DNA of 64,000 nucleotides, taken from contig OZ029916.1 in assembly GCA_964023275.1 (NCBI GenBank), positions 32,332,587 through 32,396,586 on the forward strand, given 5' to 3'. The DNA comes from Norana najaformis (taxonomy: Eukaryota > Annelida > Clitellata > Crassiclitellata > Hormogastridae). Position 1 is the first letter of the stretch. Each line of letters opens with the position of its first letter. A model generated the notes under the pieces. The model was not told the origin of the DNA. It searched no databases and saw only the letters and a program-made list of their open reading frames with translations. A program made the translations under genes and the position numbers. This document shows positions 36,500 to 49,660 of this stretch, piece by piece.

Positions 36500-36600
36500 C
36501 CTTGGATATGAACTTTTATGAAGTGTGAGCGATTTCATTTTTAGCCTCAGCATATGAGGGCAGGTTGTCAGCTCTGTCCTTTGCCGCCTGAAGGTGAATG
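36500..36600 (-). mobile_element. tRNA-derived SINE (family B), 3' fragment
   Basis: Carries only the distal body: plus-strand TATGAAGTGTGAGCGATTTC, CAGCATATGAGGGCAGG and TTTGCCGCCTGA, which match 34856-34930. The head with the B box is missing. Confidence 0.7.
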
Positions 36601-36654
36601 TCTCCTTATATCAAATATGCACCAATGCACACACCATAATGACGTAAACTATGC

Positions 36655-36715
36655 TGGTAATTGTAATCGCACATTTATATAACGCCTCTCCATGGAATTC
36701 CTCGGAAGCACGCAA
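36655..36715 (-). mobile_element. LINE (L2/CR1-like) 3' tail, minus strand
   Basis: Minus strand reads GTGCTTCCGAGGAATTCC, GGAGAGGCGTTATATAAATG, GATTACAATTACC. This is the same 3' end as the elements at 6170-6235 and 54520-54590. Confidence 0.75.
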
Positions 36716-37484
36716 TGTTGTGAATAAGTAAACAAACTAGTGGAAGTGATTAAATTGGTCGTCTAATATGCTCATTGTTTTGGACAAGTCTGTCTGTTAT
36801 TACTGCTCGTGTTCTCTACTAAAATCCTTACCAAAGACTGCGAGAGATAGCGTGCAGATGATGACGTATCGTGATCCCGAAATACGCTATACAAACTGAC
36901 GTCGCGAGTAGTAGATCTTGTTTGCATCCTCTTTCTTGCGACTGAGAAGCCCACGATAAGCCAGACACTAAATCAATCAGCCATATTGGTTCGGCAGACT
37001 CTCGGGTCCAATTCATCTGGCGAACGGGTGGCCTTGGAGGACCGGACAAGCGACGGGTTGATGAACGGCTGACGACCTGGCGGGTTATTGCCCTCGTATG
37101 GAATTAGAAATTCGTGTAGGACGTTTACCAGCAACCCAACCGTCGAGTCCAGTGGACGACGATACCCTGTGGTCATGTAATAGTGACACCTGGATAATGT
37201 AAGTCGCCATTTTGGGTCAAGGCGCCGCTAGGTTTCAATATTCTGGCACCCGAAACATTATGAAGTATTGTCTCTTCATGGCAGACTCGATGTAGATTAT
37301 CACTGATTTGCAATGTATGTGCTTTAAATAAAATATAGGCAGAGATAAGAAACATTCTGCGAAATGAAAATTAGTCATTTCCTGCCTGCTGTTTAACAAT
37401 AGATGGTAAACAGAACGACATTAAGAAATTTATAGCTAGTAAGTTTTAGAATACTTTAACAGCGAGTAATTTAATTATAATCGT

Positions 37485-37745
37485 AACCTCGAAAATTCCT
37501 GAAGCGCTACTTTAGAGCTAAGTACAGGGCACCAGCTTATTCGTGAGTGCTGCATCAAATCGGTTGTCCAAAGATACCATGTGAAGAACCAAGACCGGTT
37601 GTCAGAAGACGAGGGAGAGAAGAGGACAGAGAAGCTGTTACAATTGGTCATGTCTAGGTTGGGAACAATGGGAAGGCGGTTTGGACGAATCGGGGTAAAA
37701 TTTCTTGAAAAGTGGGACATTAAACAGCAGAAAGTTATCAGATTG
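37485..37745. repeat. Dispersed repeat, copy 2
   Basis: Matches 8215-8500 (see there). Here it directly precedes LINE reverse transcriptase sequence on the same strand, which hints that it is the upstream part of that element. Confidence 0.7.
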
Positions 37746-37749
37746 GTGG

Positions 37750-38720
37750 AGTTATTGGGGAATAGTTTTCTGATTATCTGAGGAATCGAAAGCAATGTAT
37801 CTTGTGCAATGTGTGCGCCTCCGATGTGCATACAATTCGATGTGGAGTTCCTCACGGATCGATATTGAGACCGCTACTGTTCTTTATCCACATAAGTTGC
37901 AATATTAGTGTAATTCACCAAACTTATATTATATATATATATATTATATATATATTTATGTTGTGTGTGTAGCAGACATTAATGTTTTGGTTGACTCTGT
38001 TAATCATGAAATAGAGGTGATTTCTTACTGGTTTTGAGCAATCTTATTGTCGCTCTGTTTGGATAAAACCATTTTTCATCTTCGTGTGTTATCGGAAAAT
38101 CATCTCCAAAATTGTCTACCGTAAATTAGCTGCAAAATCCACGTTCATGTAAAATACTCGAAATTTCTAGGTGTATATACTGACGAACATTTTACGTGGA
38201 GGAGCAAACAGCTTATGTATCCTCAAAGATATCGAAATATTTTGGAATAATTTTACGTGTTTACCATGCTTTGCCTTGCAAAAGATACTCGATAATCATC
38301 GCTTATCATATTGCAGTACCAGCTGGACTTCGAATTACCCATCCCGTCTGAAACATCTAACCGTGTTGCAGAAATGGCAGTGGGCATAACGCACAATTTG
38401 CCTTAGAGGAATAGTTGAAAAGCAGCTTTCTCTGACCTAGGCATGCTGACTTTAAAAAGTATAACTTCACATCAACTCGATTTATTGGTGGATCATTTTA
38501 GAGTTAACTTCTGCCACGATCATTTCAGAGCCACTTTCATTCATTGTATCTCAGAACTGAATGTCTACAATACTAAATAATCAGCAAAATACTAGTATAC
38601 GCTTAGCCCACATTGACACCAGAAAGTTTTCCATTATAATAGCTGGACCATCTGTGTGGAATTCCTTAATCACTGACTTAGCAAGCATTCCTACTCCGCA
38701 CCTAGGGGTCGCTTACATAT
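37750..38720 (+). mobile_element. Degenerate LINE reverse transcriptase, second lineage
   Basis: Across several frames it reads FSDYLRNRKQC, IRCGVPHGSILRPLLFFIHI (RT motif B/B' region, usually GVPQGSILGPLLF), VNHEIEVISYWF, LSLCLDKT, then YPSRLKHLTVLQKW near 38340 and a C-terminal block around GPSVWNSLITDLA. Many stops and frameshifts, so an old copy. The sequence differs from the L2-like element at 4300. The C-terminal block resembles 44160-44310. Confidence 0.8.
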
Positions 38721-41345
38721 ATGCACGATTTTGAAAATTGTTCGAGAAATATATATGAAATATATAATCCAGATATTTGTTACCGCGTTACGCTAATCAA
38801 CTCTGGACTTTAGTGACTCAATTAACGGAAACATGTGGTACCCGCTGGTCGTTTCCTTTTGCACCTAATTTACGTGTCCTGTTGTATTATCTTACGGTGA
38901 ACCTTTCTAGATCTTTTAATAGACATATTTCAGCGCTTTATAGAGGCCTTCGTAAAAGGATGGCTGGTCCCGTGCATTAGAGACACGATGTGTTGCACGA
39001 TGTGTTGACTTTACCTGCAGGATGGAGGCACCTGTACGTTCCCACCGGAAGAGCAGAGTGGCTGACCGGCTGACTGGAAAATGGAGCACATATCTTGATG
39101 ATGTATTCCGCGAAGGTTCTATACAAGCGACGCTTCTGCAAACAACGGAATTTGAACTTCGAGTCGCAACAGCAACACAACAAATCGAACCATGCATGAT
39201 TATATAAATCAGAATGTATATTTTAATATATACGTGCACATGCTTTATAAGAGGGAAGAGAAACGAGCAGACGGAGAGGTTTGGACAGGCAGAGAAAATT
39301 AAAGGTAGAGAGAGACAGAAAGACAGAGAGAGACAGAGATACAGAACAGAAACGAGACAGAAAGACAAGAAGACAGAAAAGGAACCACACAGAAAGGCAA
39401 GGAAACAGAGACAAGCAGACATAGAGGAGGGTAGAAAACAGATACAGAGAGAGAGACAGACAGACAGACAGAAAGACAGACAGAGACAGAAATAGAGAGA
39501 GGATAATAGCGAGATAGAGAGACACATGCAGGCTGACATAAAAGAAATATTCTTGAAGCCAGAGATTCCTCGGTCGTTTGTGCACTTAGAGTCTTGCTGC
39601 ATAGCGAGAGTGTTGTCGGTAACCCTTCTGAAGGACTTTGCTCGGCGCGCCAGTCATATGGTGGGTAGGTCGGTCGGTTGGTCGGTCAGTCGGTCGGTGG
39701 GTAGGTTGGCTGAAGCGTCGAGCGGGCGCGGGACCTTCTCTCTCGCTCTCGTCCGGCGATCCAGCGAAGGCTCCAACCTGGCGGCCTGCAGTGTCTTGGT
39801 TCGTCCTTTCCTCCGTCCGTACCTCCCTGCACTCACCCTTCTATGTCGTTGCTTTCCATGGACAGTCCAGAAACGACGAAAACAGAGGGCGACTGTGGCG
39901 AATAGGCTGCGCTAAGCCGCTACAAGTAGCCTATTGTTAGCGGCACGACGCCTAGCGTGTTCATGATCAGCCGCCTAAACGAGCCTATACGGCCAGCCTT
40001 TCAGAGCGTCAACAGTTGGAAATATTCGACATGGTCTCCTGCTGGGATCAAGCATATACGTCAGCAGCCAAGATCAGCTGAGACTATGTGTCCCGTGGTC
40101 ATCTGCTGAAATGAGTCTGTTATCAGCCGCTGAGAATAGCGTGCCGCGTCGACGACCAGCTGCCGCGAACTGTCTTCAATCAGGCAGACGCAAATAGCTC
40201 TTGGTCAGCCGCTGTGAAAAGCTTTCAATCAGCCGCTGTGAATCGTCTTCAGTCTTCCGTTGGGCGGTCAGCCTTCCGAGTAGCACTCAAGTCGCTTTCA
40301 GTCGGCTTCCAGTCGCTGCGAAAAGCCGCAATGCTCGTCGCCCAAGTCACCCAGAATTCCTCGCGATAACTGAAGCCATCGACGAAGTAGCGAAACAAGG
40401 AGCTTCATTAGAAATGATAGCAACGAGGCAAGTAATAAACTATTCACAGCAAAATTAATTACAATACCACAGTAACGCCTAAAAGATGGAAGCACAACGC
40501 AAGGGCTTATGAAAGAAAAATGTTAAAGAATTAACAAAGACAGACTCATCTGTTCATTTATATATATGCTTGGAACTACGTATATTATTATATCATACAT
40601 TGTTATATAAACGTAAAATATATACTCATTGGTTTCCACTGATACTGTCAATATCAATATCTGTTTGTTGATATAAGTGTATTTATTTATCATATGAAAG
40701 CACTGGAAGCGGCTACCAGGAGAAGCAATATCTGGAACAAGCTTGAACAGTTTCATAAACAAGCTTGTCAGTTGGATGGAGAGATATAGGCATCAAAAGC
40801 CTGTCCAGCTTATTTAGCCTATCAGCTGTAACTGTCCGTCCAGACGCCTGAGAGTCTCCGTTTAAACTGTACTTGTTATTCTCTGCTTGTTGTTAGGAGA
40901 CCTTATCGCGTTTCGTTTTGCCAGTGCTTACTCCTGTAGTAATCCTATGCTGGCTGCTACGGTATATGCTTTTACTCCAGCCAATTGCAGAAACCGACGA
41001 ACCTTTCATTTCATGTAAAGATAGGCCTATATGCATACAGATACATGTGTATATATAATTATATAAATGAATACATGTATATAACGACAATCTTTCGTAG
41101 TTGTCAGCGGTCGGGCTTCGAATCGTCGGCTTGCTGGATTCTTAGCATAGCGTTAACTCGTGAAAAACACACAATCCATGATTTATTAAATTATAATTAA
41201 ACGAACATAAGTTAAATCACAAAAGTACTTGAATAGTCATAGTTTCTAAAAGCACGAATATATCAAACGACATTTGTAACTTCAATCTTCAACCTTGAAT
41301 AAGTACAGAATCACGCTTTCCTTAAAATTCACTCGTAATCGCGCT
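38721..41345. other. Non-coding stretch with simple repeats
   Basis: 39270-39510 is a purine-rich (GACAGA)n-like tract that gives false frames on both strands. 39660-39715 is a (GGTC)n-like tract. 40090-40340 repeats CAGCCGCTG words about five times. 40540-40680 and 41030-41090 are AT-rich. No gene recognised. Confidence 0.6.
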
Positions 41346-41705
41346 ATATAGGCTGTTTCCCACTGAGTCAGCAGATCAGTTCAGACTAGTTTAGATTGGC
41401 TACCCGCTATTGCATACCTCGGTGATTCCAAGAAACCGCTGACTCATCACAAGGTAGGCTTGACGATTTCTTGCCGGAGCACACATGATATAAAATACGC
41501 GTCAGCAAGAATCACTGCTGACGTCAGCCCGCCTGCACACAGGGCGCCGTCAGCCAATCACATCACCCCAACCATGAATTCGATTCGTGCCAGCCAAGCG
41601 CATACACTAATCGTAAGCACGTGATCCGCACGTGCACAAACAAATCTATATATGTATGTATTATAACCTGATGACTAATAGAAATTTCTTATAGAAATGC
41701 GCTTA
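41346..41705 (+). repeat. Dispersed 360-bp repeat, copy 1
   Basis: Matches the reverse complement of 46537-46868. Shared blocks: TAGGCTGTTTCCC at the outer end, GCAAGAATCACTGCTGACGTC, a GCCAATCA block, and at the inner end GATGACT(A/C)AT-GAAATTTC followed by TTAAAACT. The block CGTCAGCA...TGCTGACG is an internal 8-bp hairpin. Probably a non-autonomous transposon or a long terminal inverted repeat. Confidence 0.8.
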
Positions 41706-41811
41706 AAACTTGCCGACAATGTGGTGTAATATTACGTTGACAGTATTTATATATAGAGAGAGACTTTGTGTGTACATATAACAGAAGGGATCCCTTTAGC
41801 AAGAGTTGAGA

Positions 41812-42058
41812 GAAATGCATCTGTATGAAGCGTCATCGACTTCATATTTCTTAGCACAGGCATATGAGAGCGGGTGATCTGTCATCTCCTCCGCTGTCTG
41901 ATCGTCCCACTGACAGTGTACGGTCAATGTACTAGCTGAGTTCGCTAGGGTGCACCAGTGGAACCGAAATCTTGAAACAAATTTCTGCACTGGCTGGGAT
42001 TTGAACCAGCGACCATTCGATTGATAGTCCAGCGCGCTTGACTATTGCGCACCCAACG
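41812..42058 (-). mobile_element. tRNA-derived SINE (family B), copy 3
   Basis: Minus-strand head contains GCTGGTTCAAATCCCAGCC (B box with a good T-arm stem), preceded by GCGCAATAGTCAAGCGCGCT. The body matches 34850-35092 throughout. Confidence 0.85.
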
Positions 42059-42209
42059 CAAATATATACATACCTAAATACTTAAATACACGATTTTAAG
42101 GCGCGATTTTCAATGATATGTGAAATTGTAGTTTAGTATTTGCTGTTGAAGGTCGGGTGTATGTTATATGCATATTAACCAATGGATGTTTCTGTGTGCA
42201 TATACATAC

Positions 42210-42430
42210 AAATATTTATGTATGTATGTATGTAACTATGTCTGTAAGTATGTAACAATGTATCTAACTATGCATGTGTGTAACTATGTTTGCATGCATG
42301 TATGCATCCATGCATGTGTGTATGTATGTATGTGTGCACGTATGTATGTATGTGCACGTATGTATGTATGTATGTATGTATGTATGTATGTATGTATGTG
42401 TGCACGTATGTATGTATGTATATATGCATG
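42210..42430. repeat. (TATG)n microsatellite
   Basis: TATGTATGTATG with GTGTGCACGTATG interruptions that recur, giving a crude higher-order pattern. Cys/Met/Tyr/Val-rich frames are repeat translations. Confidence 0.96.
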
Positions 42431-43244
42431 CAAGCCACGGTACTATAAGTGGCGTATCCAGGAAGGCTTAATGGACATACATCCATCTACACATGGCTGC
42501 AAGCTGACAGTTTCTTGTTTGTCTCATTACTTCGAACAATCCTAACTTCAAAACCCGGATCCGTCCCTGCTTGTATGCATATTGTGCAATTGTCACTGTA
42601 TGTGCTATTTGTAATGTAGTGTAACTAATTCAGATGTAATGTAGCATAAAGCATCGCTTCTATGACGCCCTTAAAAGATAAACTTTGGGGAGCTATTGTT
42701 TTTGTAGAAGCGTATTTATGATTGTCCGTCATGCAAGGAGATATAGACGCCTGATGGACATACTGTATAAATACAGGCCTACGCATATATGTCTGTGTAT
42801 ATATGAATGATAATTGTATATATGTCTATGTAATATACATATTTGTAGTTCTATATGTATTTATATGTATATTACATACACCAGTCGAAGAATGTGTTTC
42901 TGTAGTTTATATAGCACCAATTTATTTCCTATTTTCTCTGAGGAATGGATTCTGAGAACTCATACTCAATTTCGGATTCTCAAAACATCTCTATGACACA
43001 CACGCATCTATACACTCTTAAAAGTAATGTCTGGTAACGGCCGACACTGGTTTGACCATAGCGACCGTAGATATCGTTTGTCTACCTACAGAACTCAGTT
43101 TGTGTGGCTTATATGCTCACCAGTGTCTGAAGCCACTCTAACTGCCTTTCCAAGGCACTTTCAACATTAGTGATCACAGATGGCTTATGCGTTTGAGAGA
43201 TATTTCGGTCGAAACGCCTGCAAAACAACAGTTGGGCAACCATT

Positions 43245-43345
43245 TTTGTGGGCTAAATAGCTTGACAACGAACGCAATGGATTCGAACCCATAACGCGGA
43301 GGTGAAAGCCAAACGCATTATCTGTCTGCCAAGTCACAGTGATTG
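43245..43345 (-). mobile_element. tRNA-derived SINE head (family C), copy 2
   Basis: Minus strand: GATAATGCGTTTGGCTTTCA, then TATGGGTTCGAATCCAT with an exact B-box core GGTTCGAATCC. Matches 18035-18115 in layout. Confidence 0.65.
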
Positions 43346-44089
43346 TGCCTCATAACCGGACAATATGGGGTAATGGACTTTTCTTCCCAGATGGCTGAAA
43401 GAGATTATTTTAAGGGTATAATACTGAATTGAATTGTCTTCATAAATCATCGTGTAGGAAACATTTTACAGTGTGCTGGAAATACCAGATATTGGGGGTC
43501 AAAGCAGTAACCCGAAAAGATTTTCAAGTATTTTATGACTGTCCGTCAAATAAACTCAAACTCTATTCGCATTTTGAAAACTGAACTTTTTTCTCGGCAT
43601 CAGCATTCGTAGTATTTCCTAAAAGAGATGTTGTTTTATAACAACTCCGCTATTTAATACAGTACAAGTGCAGTTTTCCACATAAATGCTTTATTTCTGT
43701 AACGCGTACAAGTAACGCTTTATAATAATCGCAAATTTGCATAGCTGCTTTTCAGAGGCGCTGCCGGCCTGACAATACAAAAGTAAGCTTGAAAAGAATG
43801 ATTTTCAATTGTTTAAGCTCACGAAAAGGAGGCAAAGAAGGGCTGAGAAGCTCATGTCATAAAAATGTGTCGTGATATGGTCAGGGCATACGTAGTTTAT
43901 TCGCTGTGTCTGTATATTCACCTCAAAATTCTAATTTCTTGTACCATATTTTCAAGACAATTGCATTTCTGAAGAAGTTTAACAAAAGCAGCTACAGACT
44001 TACTAATATTATTTCAGAGATAAACCTCAAATGCATTAGCCAGGATCACTATGTAACTATGATTGATTGCCTTACTAAGCTGCACGTTC

Positions 44090-44310
44090 GTTTACTTATG
44101 TATTGCTTTAGAAACATATTTGGTCCCATTAACTTTTGATGGTTTAATTCTTCCGCGATGCATCAGACCTGCACTACCAAGATATTAGACCGGAAATTTT
44201 CAGGAAGGCTGCAAACTGACAGAGCAGACAGTTCTCTGTGATTGTTGGACCAGCTGTACAGTACGTGAAATTCCTTACTTGACGACATCGCAAACATAAT
44301 TTGCAACAAT
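44090..44310 (+). mobile_element. LINE reverse transcriptase C-terminal remnant
   Basis: Resembles 38560-38690: both carry a TCTGTGATTGTTGGACCA or ATTATAATAGCTGGACCA stretch followed by a GTGGAATTCCTTA-like block. Frames are broken; only the last part of the LINE protein remains. Confidence 0.5.
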
Positions 44311-45639
44311 TAAACACCGTATTAAGAGTTCTTCTAATTTTCTGAAGTGACTATTGTTTTATGGTTAGCACTGTTAGTATTTCTGCAATTGTTTCACACT
44401 GGTGATAACAGAACTTATTTTTTAATACACGGATAAAATAGTATTTGCATAATTTGCACATTATATTTTACAATAATCAGTGGTCAATAAAGTTTTATTT
44501 AATTCGGTTCAGTTTAGTATATATATATAGAAAACGGAAAAATCTCAGTTTACGGACATGTAATCCCATTTGAGAATCCCTTTGTATTATGATATTTGTC
44601 TATCAAAGTACAGGAATTTCCGTTGGTGATAAATGAAGTTTGTGTTCAGAAGAATTCATAATATATCCGGAAACTCTACAATTTTCATATATTGCTTTTG
44701 CGATAGCATGCAATATAATCATGTTCTTCTTCTTTATGTTCTCTGCCCCCGGCAGGTTCGTATGTCCAATGTCGCCATTTTTCTCTGTTCTGTGCCTCTC
44801 TCTTCAGTCCACTGTATCCCTCCTCTGTCATCATCTAACATAATCATGTTAGATTCCTAAAATACTGCTCTTTAAAAAATGAAGAAATATACCATTTTCA
44901 TAAGTGGATTACTCCAAATTTATTACACAATATCTAAAATTATTCCAAACCAGGCCATTGTCATATAGGCTATATGATGTAGCTGTATGTTCTTGGCGAT
45001 CCTGAGTATGAGATCAGGATTCGACCACGGACATTGTGCTGGAAAGCAATCCGGCGTGTATTCTGCGACTGTCTGACAGTGTGTACTTATCAACGTACGC
45101 ACTCAAGCATCGACCCATAAACACAAACACATCGTAATTCAGATAATAGGTTGGCCTGTTTATTGACACCGGGTGGCTCCATTTAGGGAATCTCGTTGCA
45201 GGAGACGTGGCTTCCTCGTCCCTTCCCAGAGGGCGCGAACGAGCACACTGATTGACAGCTGACCTTTGTTGGTGTAGAACCCCAGATCTTGTGTACTTTA
45301 CGCTTTATGTAACAGCTACACCATATTTTATGCACAGAAGCAAACACGTGAAATCAGATTTCTAATAGATTTCTCAATAAAACATAAAATGTATGAATCT
45401 TACGTACCACTTCTGAGGCTAGTGGGGCAGCATTTATATATTGCCACTTTTTAGTTATTATTAATCATCAGGCAAGACCCACAAATATAAGCATATTAAG
45501 TCAATATTACATTGATTGCACTGGCTGCCCAGTGAGCAAAGAATCCGTCCTAAAAATGCCTTATAGCTAACAAAATATCAAATTTAAATGAGCTGACCTA
45601 TCTGTGACATTCCATGCTCACCTGTCATACTAATAGGTA
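44311..45639. other. Non-coding stretch
   Basis: AT-rich; nothing recognised apart from a short (AT)n near 44518-44529. Confidence 0.5.
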
Positions 45640-45960
45640 TTACATTCGAATTGCGACTCTTGCTGTGGTCCGTAGCCAAACAGTTTTGGGCCTTCTTGGT
45701 AATTGGTTCAAGGTTTTGGAATTCACTGCCCAGTTCACTTGTTCTGTCAATTCTTTGATGCTATTCAAGTCTACACTAAAGACTTATTTCTTTCAGCTTG
45801 CTTACCTACCGTAGTCTGGCTTCTGGTTTCTCTTACCTATCGGAATTCAACCTGCCTTCTCCAACGAGTTATGATTTTTGATTACGATTTTGACTTGAAG
45901 CGATCACTGACTGACGCTGATAACGGCGCTATAGAAGTCTTTAAATTAGACTAGATACAT
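45640..45960 (+). mobile_element. LINE 3' remnant, family 2, copy 2
   Basis: Reads as an RT C terminus in broken frames (TGGAATTCACTGCCCAGTTC region, FKSTLKTYFF) and then the family 3' end GAAGCGATCACTGACTGACG...GCGCTATAGAAGTCTTTAAA, followed by a CATGCATACATAC microsatellite. Matches 33230-33530. Confidence 0.8.
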
Positions 45961-46536
45961 ACAGACATGCATGCATGCATGCATACATACATACTTATAT
46001 GCATACATACATGGGTGATACATACATATATACACAAGCGACCAGGGATTGATGTCTCATTCATTATTGCAGTGTCACTGTAACAGTTCTGAAATTAAAC
46101 TCGATTTATCTGAGTTTTTAGATTAAACTCCATTCAACTTCAACATTTTCAATCATGAGACAGTATTTTCGCGTCACAAGTACTCAAGTACTCAAACTAC
46201 ATTCCATTTCAAGGTCAAAGACATCGTTTTGACCTATAGAACCAGAACTGGATTGATATGAATGGAGCCTTGACCAGTCTATGGCTCATCACAGAATCCA
46301 TCGTCTCTCGTTCAGCGAACGCCGACCGAATATAATGCTTTATTGACATATATGCAATGGGGTTACAGCGGGTCACTTCACAGCGTCCGCAGGCTCGATA
46401 ATTGATTGCTTTTACAGAATATAATATCTTTTTCATTTGTTACTTTGCTATCAGTGTGTTCTTCATATCAGGCACGTTTTATATAGTAGTCTATCATGTA
46501 TAAATAAATTATACATGTATATATGTGAACGAAATG

Positions 46537-46868
46537 CTTACTTAGTCAACTAGTTTTAAGTTAACATTTGTATAGGAAATTTTCATGAGTCATCGGGTTA
46601 TTAATTTATTTGCGCATGCACTGGTCACGTGCTGGCTGGCACGCATTGAACATATTGTGTGGGTGGCATGATTGGCTGGCAGCGCCTTGCGGACGTCAGC
46701 AGTGATTCTTGCCAACGCGCATTTATCACTTGAGCGTAAGCGCGGAAATTACGCTTCTTCGTTGTGATGAGTCAGCGGATTTTTGGAAAGACCAACGGTT
46801 GCACAAAATCTGGAGGCAGCCTAAACCAATTTGTACTGGACTGCTGTCTTGGCGGGAAACAGCCTAAG
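46537..46868 (-). repeat. Dispersed 360-bp repeat, copy 2
   Basis: Inverted relative to 41346-41705, with both TAGGCTGTTTCCC ends pointing outward. Divergence between the copies is substantial, with both substitutions and indels. Confidence 0.8.
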
Positions 46869-48235
46869 TAAACGGACGCAAAAGCATTGTTAGGAGAGGG
46901 TCACGAAGATTTGTAGCACTGCTGTGTCGTGTGCTAGGTTGAAAGTTTGAGATACAAATGTCGTTGATAGATTCGTGCGTTTAGAATCTGTGACGATTCG
47001 AGTACTGTTGTGATTTAACCACAAAAATTAAAGACTGTGTGTCTTTACTCAAATTAACGTTGCACTTTTATGGTATGGACGTTGAGAGAATTGCCGAATG
47101 CAACAACGGAGTCCCTCCTTATTTGTGGATTTATGGCAAGATACTCCGAGGACTACTAACAGTTTTTAAAAGAAACATGTTCTAACAAAATTTCTAAACC
47201 ATAGAACTTGGAAAGGAAGCCAACAAAATATTTTGAAGAATTACGCCAAAATCTGTTGGAAGCCATGAAATTTGGGGAAGACCATGCCGAAGGAAAACAA
47301 ATTTAGTATGAGTATGCAACCAAATATATATAATGAGAGGGCAAAGGAGTAATCTTTGAACTGGAGACACCGTGATTACGTTGTATACCTGACTTCCACA
47401 AATAAGCTGATGTCTTGTTGGCACGGACTGAGTACTGTTTTGCAGAAACAGTCTAAACATATGTATCTGATTGATATGGGTGTTGATGGAAAGAAAGTTG
47501 TTCATGCAAACAAGATTCGGTAGTATATTACGCTGTCTGGTATATCGTTTAACTGGCGATGACGAGAGTGATTTTGGAGACATATGCGATTTACCAAATG
47601 AGTTTGAAAATGAGTGTAAATCTGTGGAGTTAGACTATGAGCAGATAATAACATTTGACATTGAATCAGCAGAAACAATTGTTGGATGTGTCAAAAAAAG
47701 TGTGCAAAGATCATCTTCCTGCTCACATCGATCGGCCGCATTGCTGCCTCAGCTGCCGCCACCGCTGCTGCTGATGCAGTCGATGATGATGCTGGTGATG
47801 CTGGTGGTGATGTATGGATGACGCGGAGATTTCTGCCGCTGCAAATCGTCCTGAGATTCAAACTGTCCGAGACAAAGAGGCAAAGGGACAGACGGACAAT
47901 GAAACAAAGAGATACAGATTACAGAGAGAAAAAGAGAGACAGAGACAGAAAGAGCGAGAGAGAGACATGCAGATTTTCAGCAGGCATTCAGACAAAAAGG
48001 TAGGCATACATACAGATGCAGTGCTATGGAACTGAAATGTGAAAGACTGCCAAAAAATAAAACCCCATCATTAAAGGCACAGACAAAGCCAAGGACAAAG
48101 CCAAGGACAAAGCCAAGGACAAAGAGGGACAGAGACACTTCTAATCAAAATTACACTGATGTTACGCAAAGGGTCACACATCAAGATAATCTGAAGTCTG
48201 TAATTCGCGTAAATCGTCTACGCGGTTTTTCATTT
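46869..48235. other. Non-coding or unrecognised stretch
   Basis: A 116-residue plus frame (47471-47821) has an acidic middle (DDESDFGDICDLPNEFENE) and a low-complexity Met/Leu-rich end over GCT/GAT repeats. It matches no family I know. 47860-47990 and 48075-48130 are purine-rich simple repeats (ACAAAGCCAAGG repeated four times). Confidence 0.45.
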
Positions 48236-48239
48236 CCAC

Positions 48240-48660
48240 CGAACACACACATAGACACATACACACACACACAAACACACACGTACACACGCACATATAT
48301 ATACACACGCATGCACACTTCCAGATACATAGTGATTTCTCTTTCCTGTTTTGAATTGTTCTTTTCTTCTTTCGTTCCTTCCTTCACTTCTTCTGTTTTT
48401 ATTTCCTTCCTTCCTTCCTTCCTTCCTTCCTTCATTCATTCATTCATTCATTCATTCATTCATCATTCATTCATTCATTCATTCATTCATTCATCATTCA
48501 TTCGTTCATCATTCATTCATTCATCATTCATTCATCATTCATTCATTCTTTCTACCTTTTTTCTTTTCTTTTTTCCTTTCATAAATTCATTCTTTCTTCC
48601 TTGTATCTATCTTTTCTTTCTTTCTTTCATTCATTCTTTCTCAATCATTCTTGCTTTCAT
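48240..48660. repeat. (CA)n and (TTCA)n/(TTCC)n microsatellites
   Basis: CACACA-rich to about 48310; TTCC repeats 48400-48430; TTCATTCATTCA 48430-48550 with ATCATT interruptions; CTTT-rich to 48660. The 324-residue frame crossing this region is repeat translation. Confidence 0.96.
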
Positions 48661-48864
48661 TCATTCATTCTTGCTTTTTATATTTTCTTTATGTTGTTGC
48701 CTGTCTATGTTTCTTCGGTTCTTTCGTTCTTTATTTCCTACGGTAGATCAGTCAGTCAGGACTCACGAGTTTCCATTAATTGTCCTTGCTTTATCGGTGA
48801 AGAAGCCTGATTTACCGTTAAAGGCATTTCGCATACAGTCAACGTTTTTGTCATACGGTCTGAC

Positions 48865-48990
<126 letters not shown>

Positions 48991-49440
48991 TTTAGTATAA
49001 CTATATAAGAAACTATACATGTGTGACTGCATAGTGCATATGTGTATAGGCCTATTAATATTTTTCTTATATAATCCTCTATAATAGGCTATCCGTTTTA
49101 TGGGCATTTGTTTTTACTGCTGGATAATAGATTCATCTGGCCAACACTGACGTTAATTTCATTACCGCGACCAGAATTGAAGTCAAGGGTTGACGTCCAG
49201 TCCCCAGGCTTACTCTCTGATTCCGAGGCACCACGGTGTCAAGGCGGACCACCAGCACACGATATAGGATAGGTCTACAGGAGAATAGGTTCTATGGCAT
49301 TTAAATCACGAAGTCGTTACATTCCATGGACTATATGCGTGCTGCGTGACTTTAGAATAATTTTAATGGGAATAATATTTCAAGAGCCTTGCATTACATA
49401 TACGTGCATGCATACACATATACACATACATAAACATTAG

Positions 49441-49444
49441 CATA

Positions 49445-49484
<40 letters not shown>

Positions 49485-49660
49485 TCTGCATGTATTAAGC
49501 GCCACTATCTAATAACTATACATCAATTGTTGGCCTGAGCAGTTTTGAGTGAAGGACTTGCTCAAGGTCCCTACACAGTAACCATCTTAGGAGAGGGTTG
49601 AACCCATACTCTCCGCGTTACAAGCCAAGCCCCTAACCAATTGGCTACCATGCCCTACTG
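49441..49660 (-). mobile_element. tRNA-derived SINE (family A), copy 2
   Basis: Minus strand: GTAGCCAATTGGTTAGGGGC (A-box region), TATGGGTTCAACCCTCTCC (good B box), GATGGTTACTGTGTAGGG, GAGCAAGTCCTTCACTC, ATTAGATAGTGGCGCTTAA and a tail of (AAT)n. Better preserved than 18834-19013. Confidence 0.88.

Noticed and set aside
39638-39940. Ser/Arg/Trp-rich frames of 100-129 codons
   Set aside because: They run over GGTC simple repeats and are open on both strands; no conserved motif.
43245-43345. tRNA gene on the minus strand
   Set aside because: The B box is good but acceptor and anticodon stems do not pair; a similar decayed head exists at 18035, so a SINE is the better call.
47471-47821. 116-codon acidic frame as a transposase N terminus
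   Set aside because: Acidic N-terminal regions are not diagnostic, no catalytic domain follows, and the end is low-complexity.
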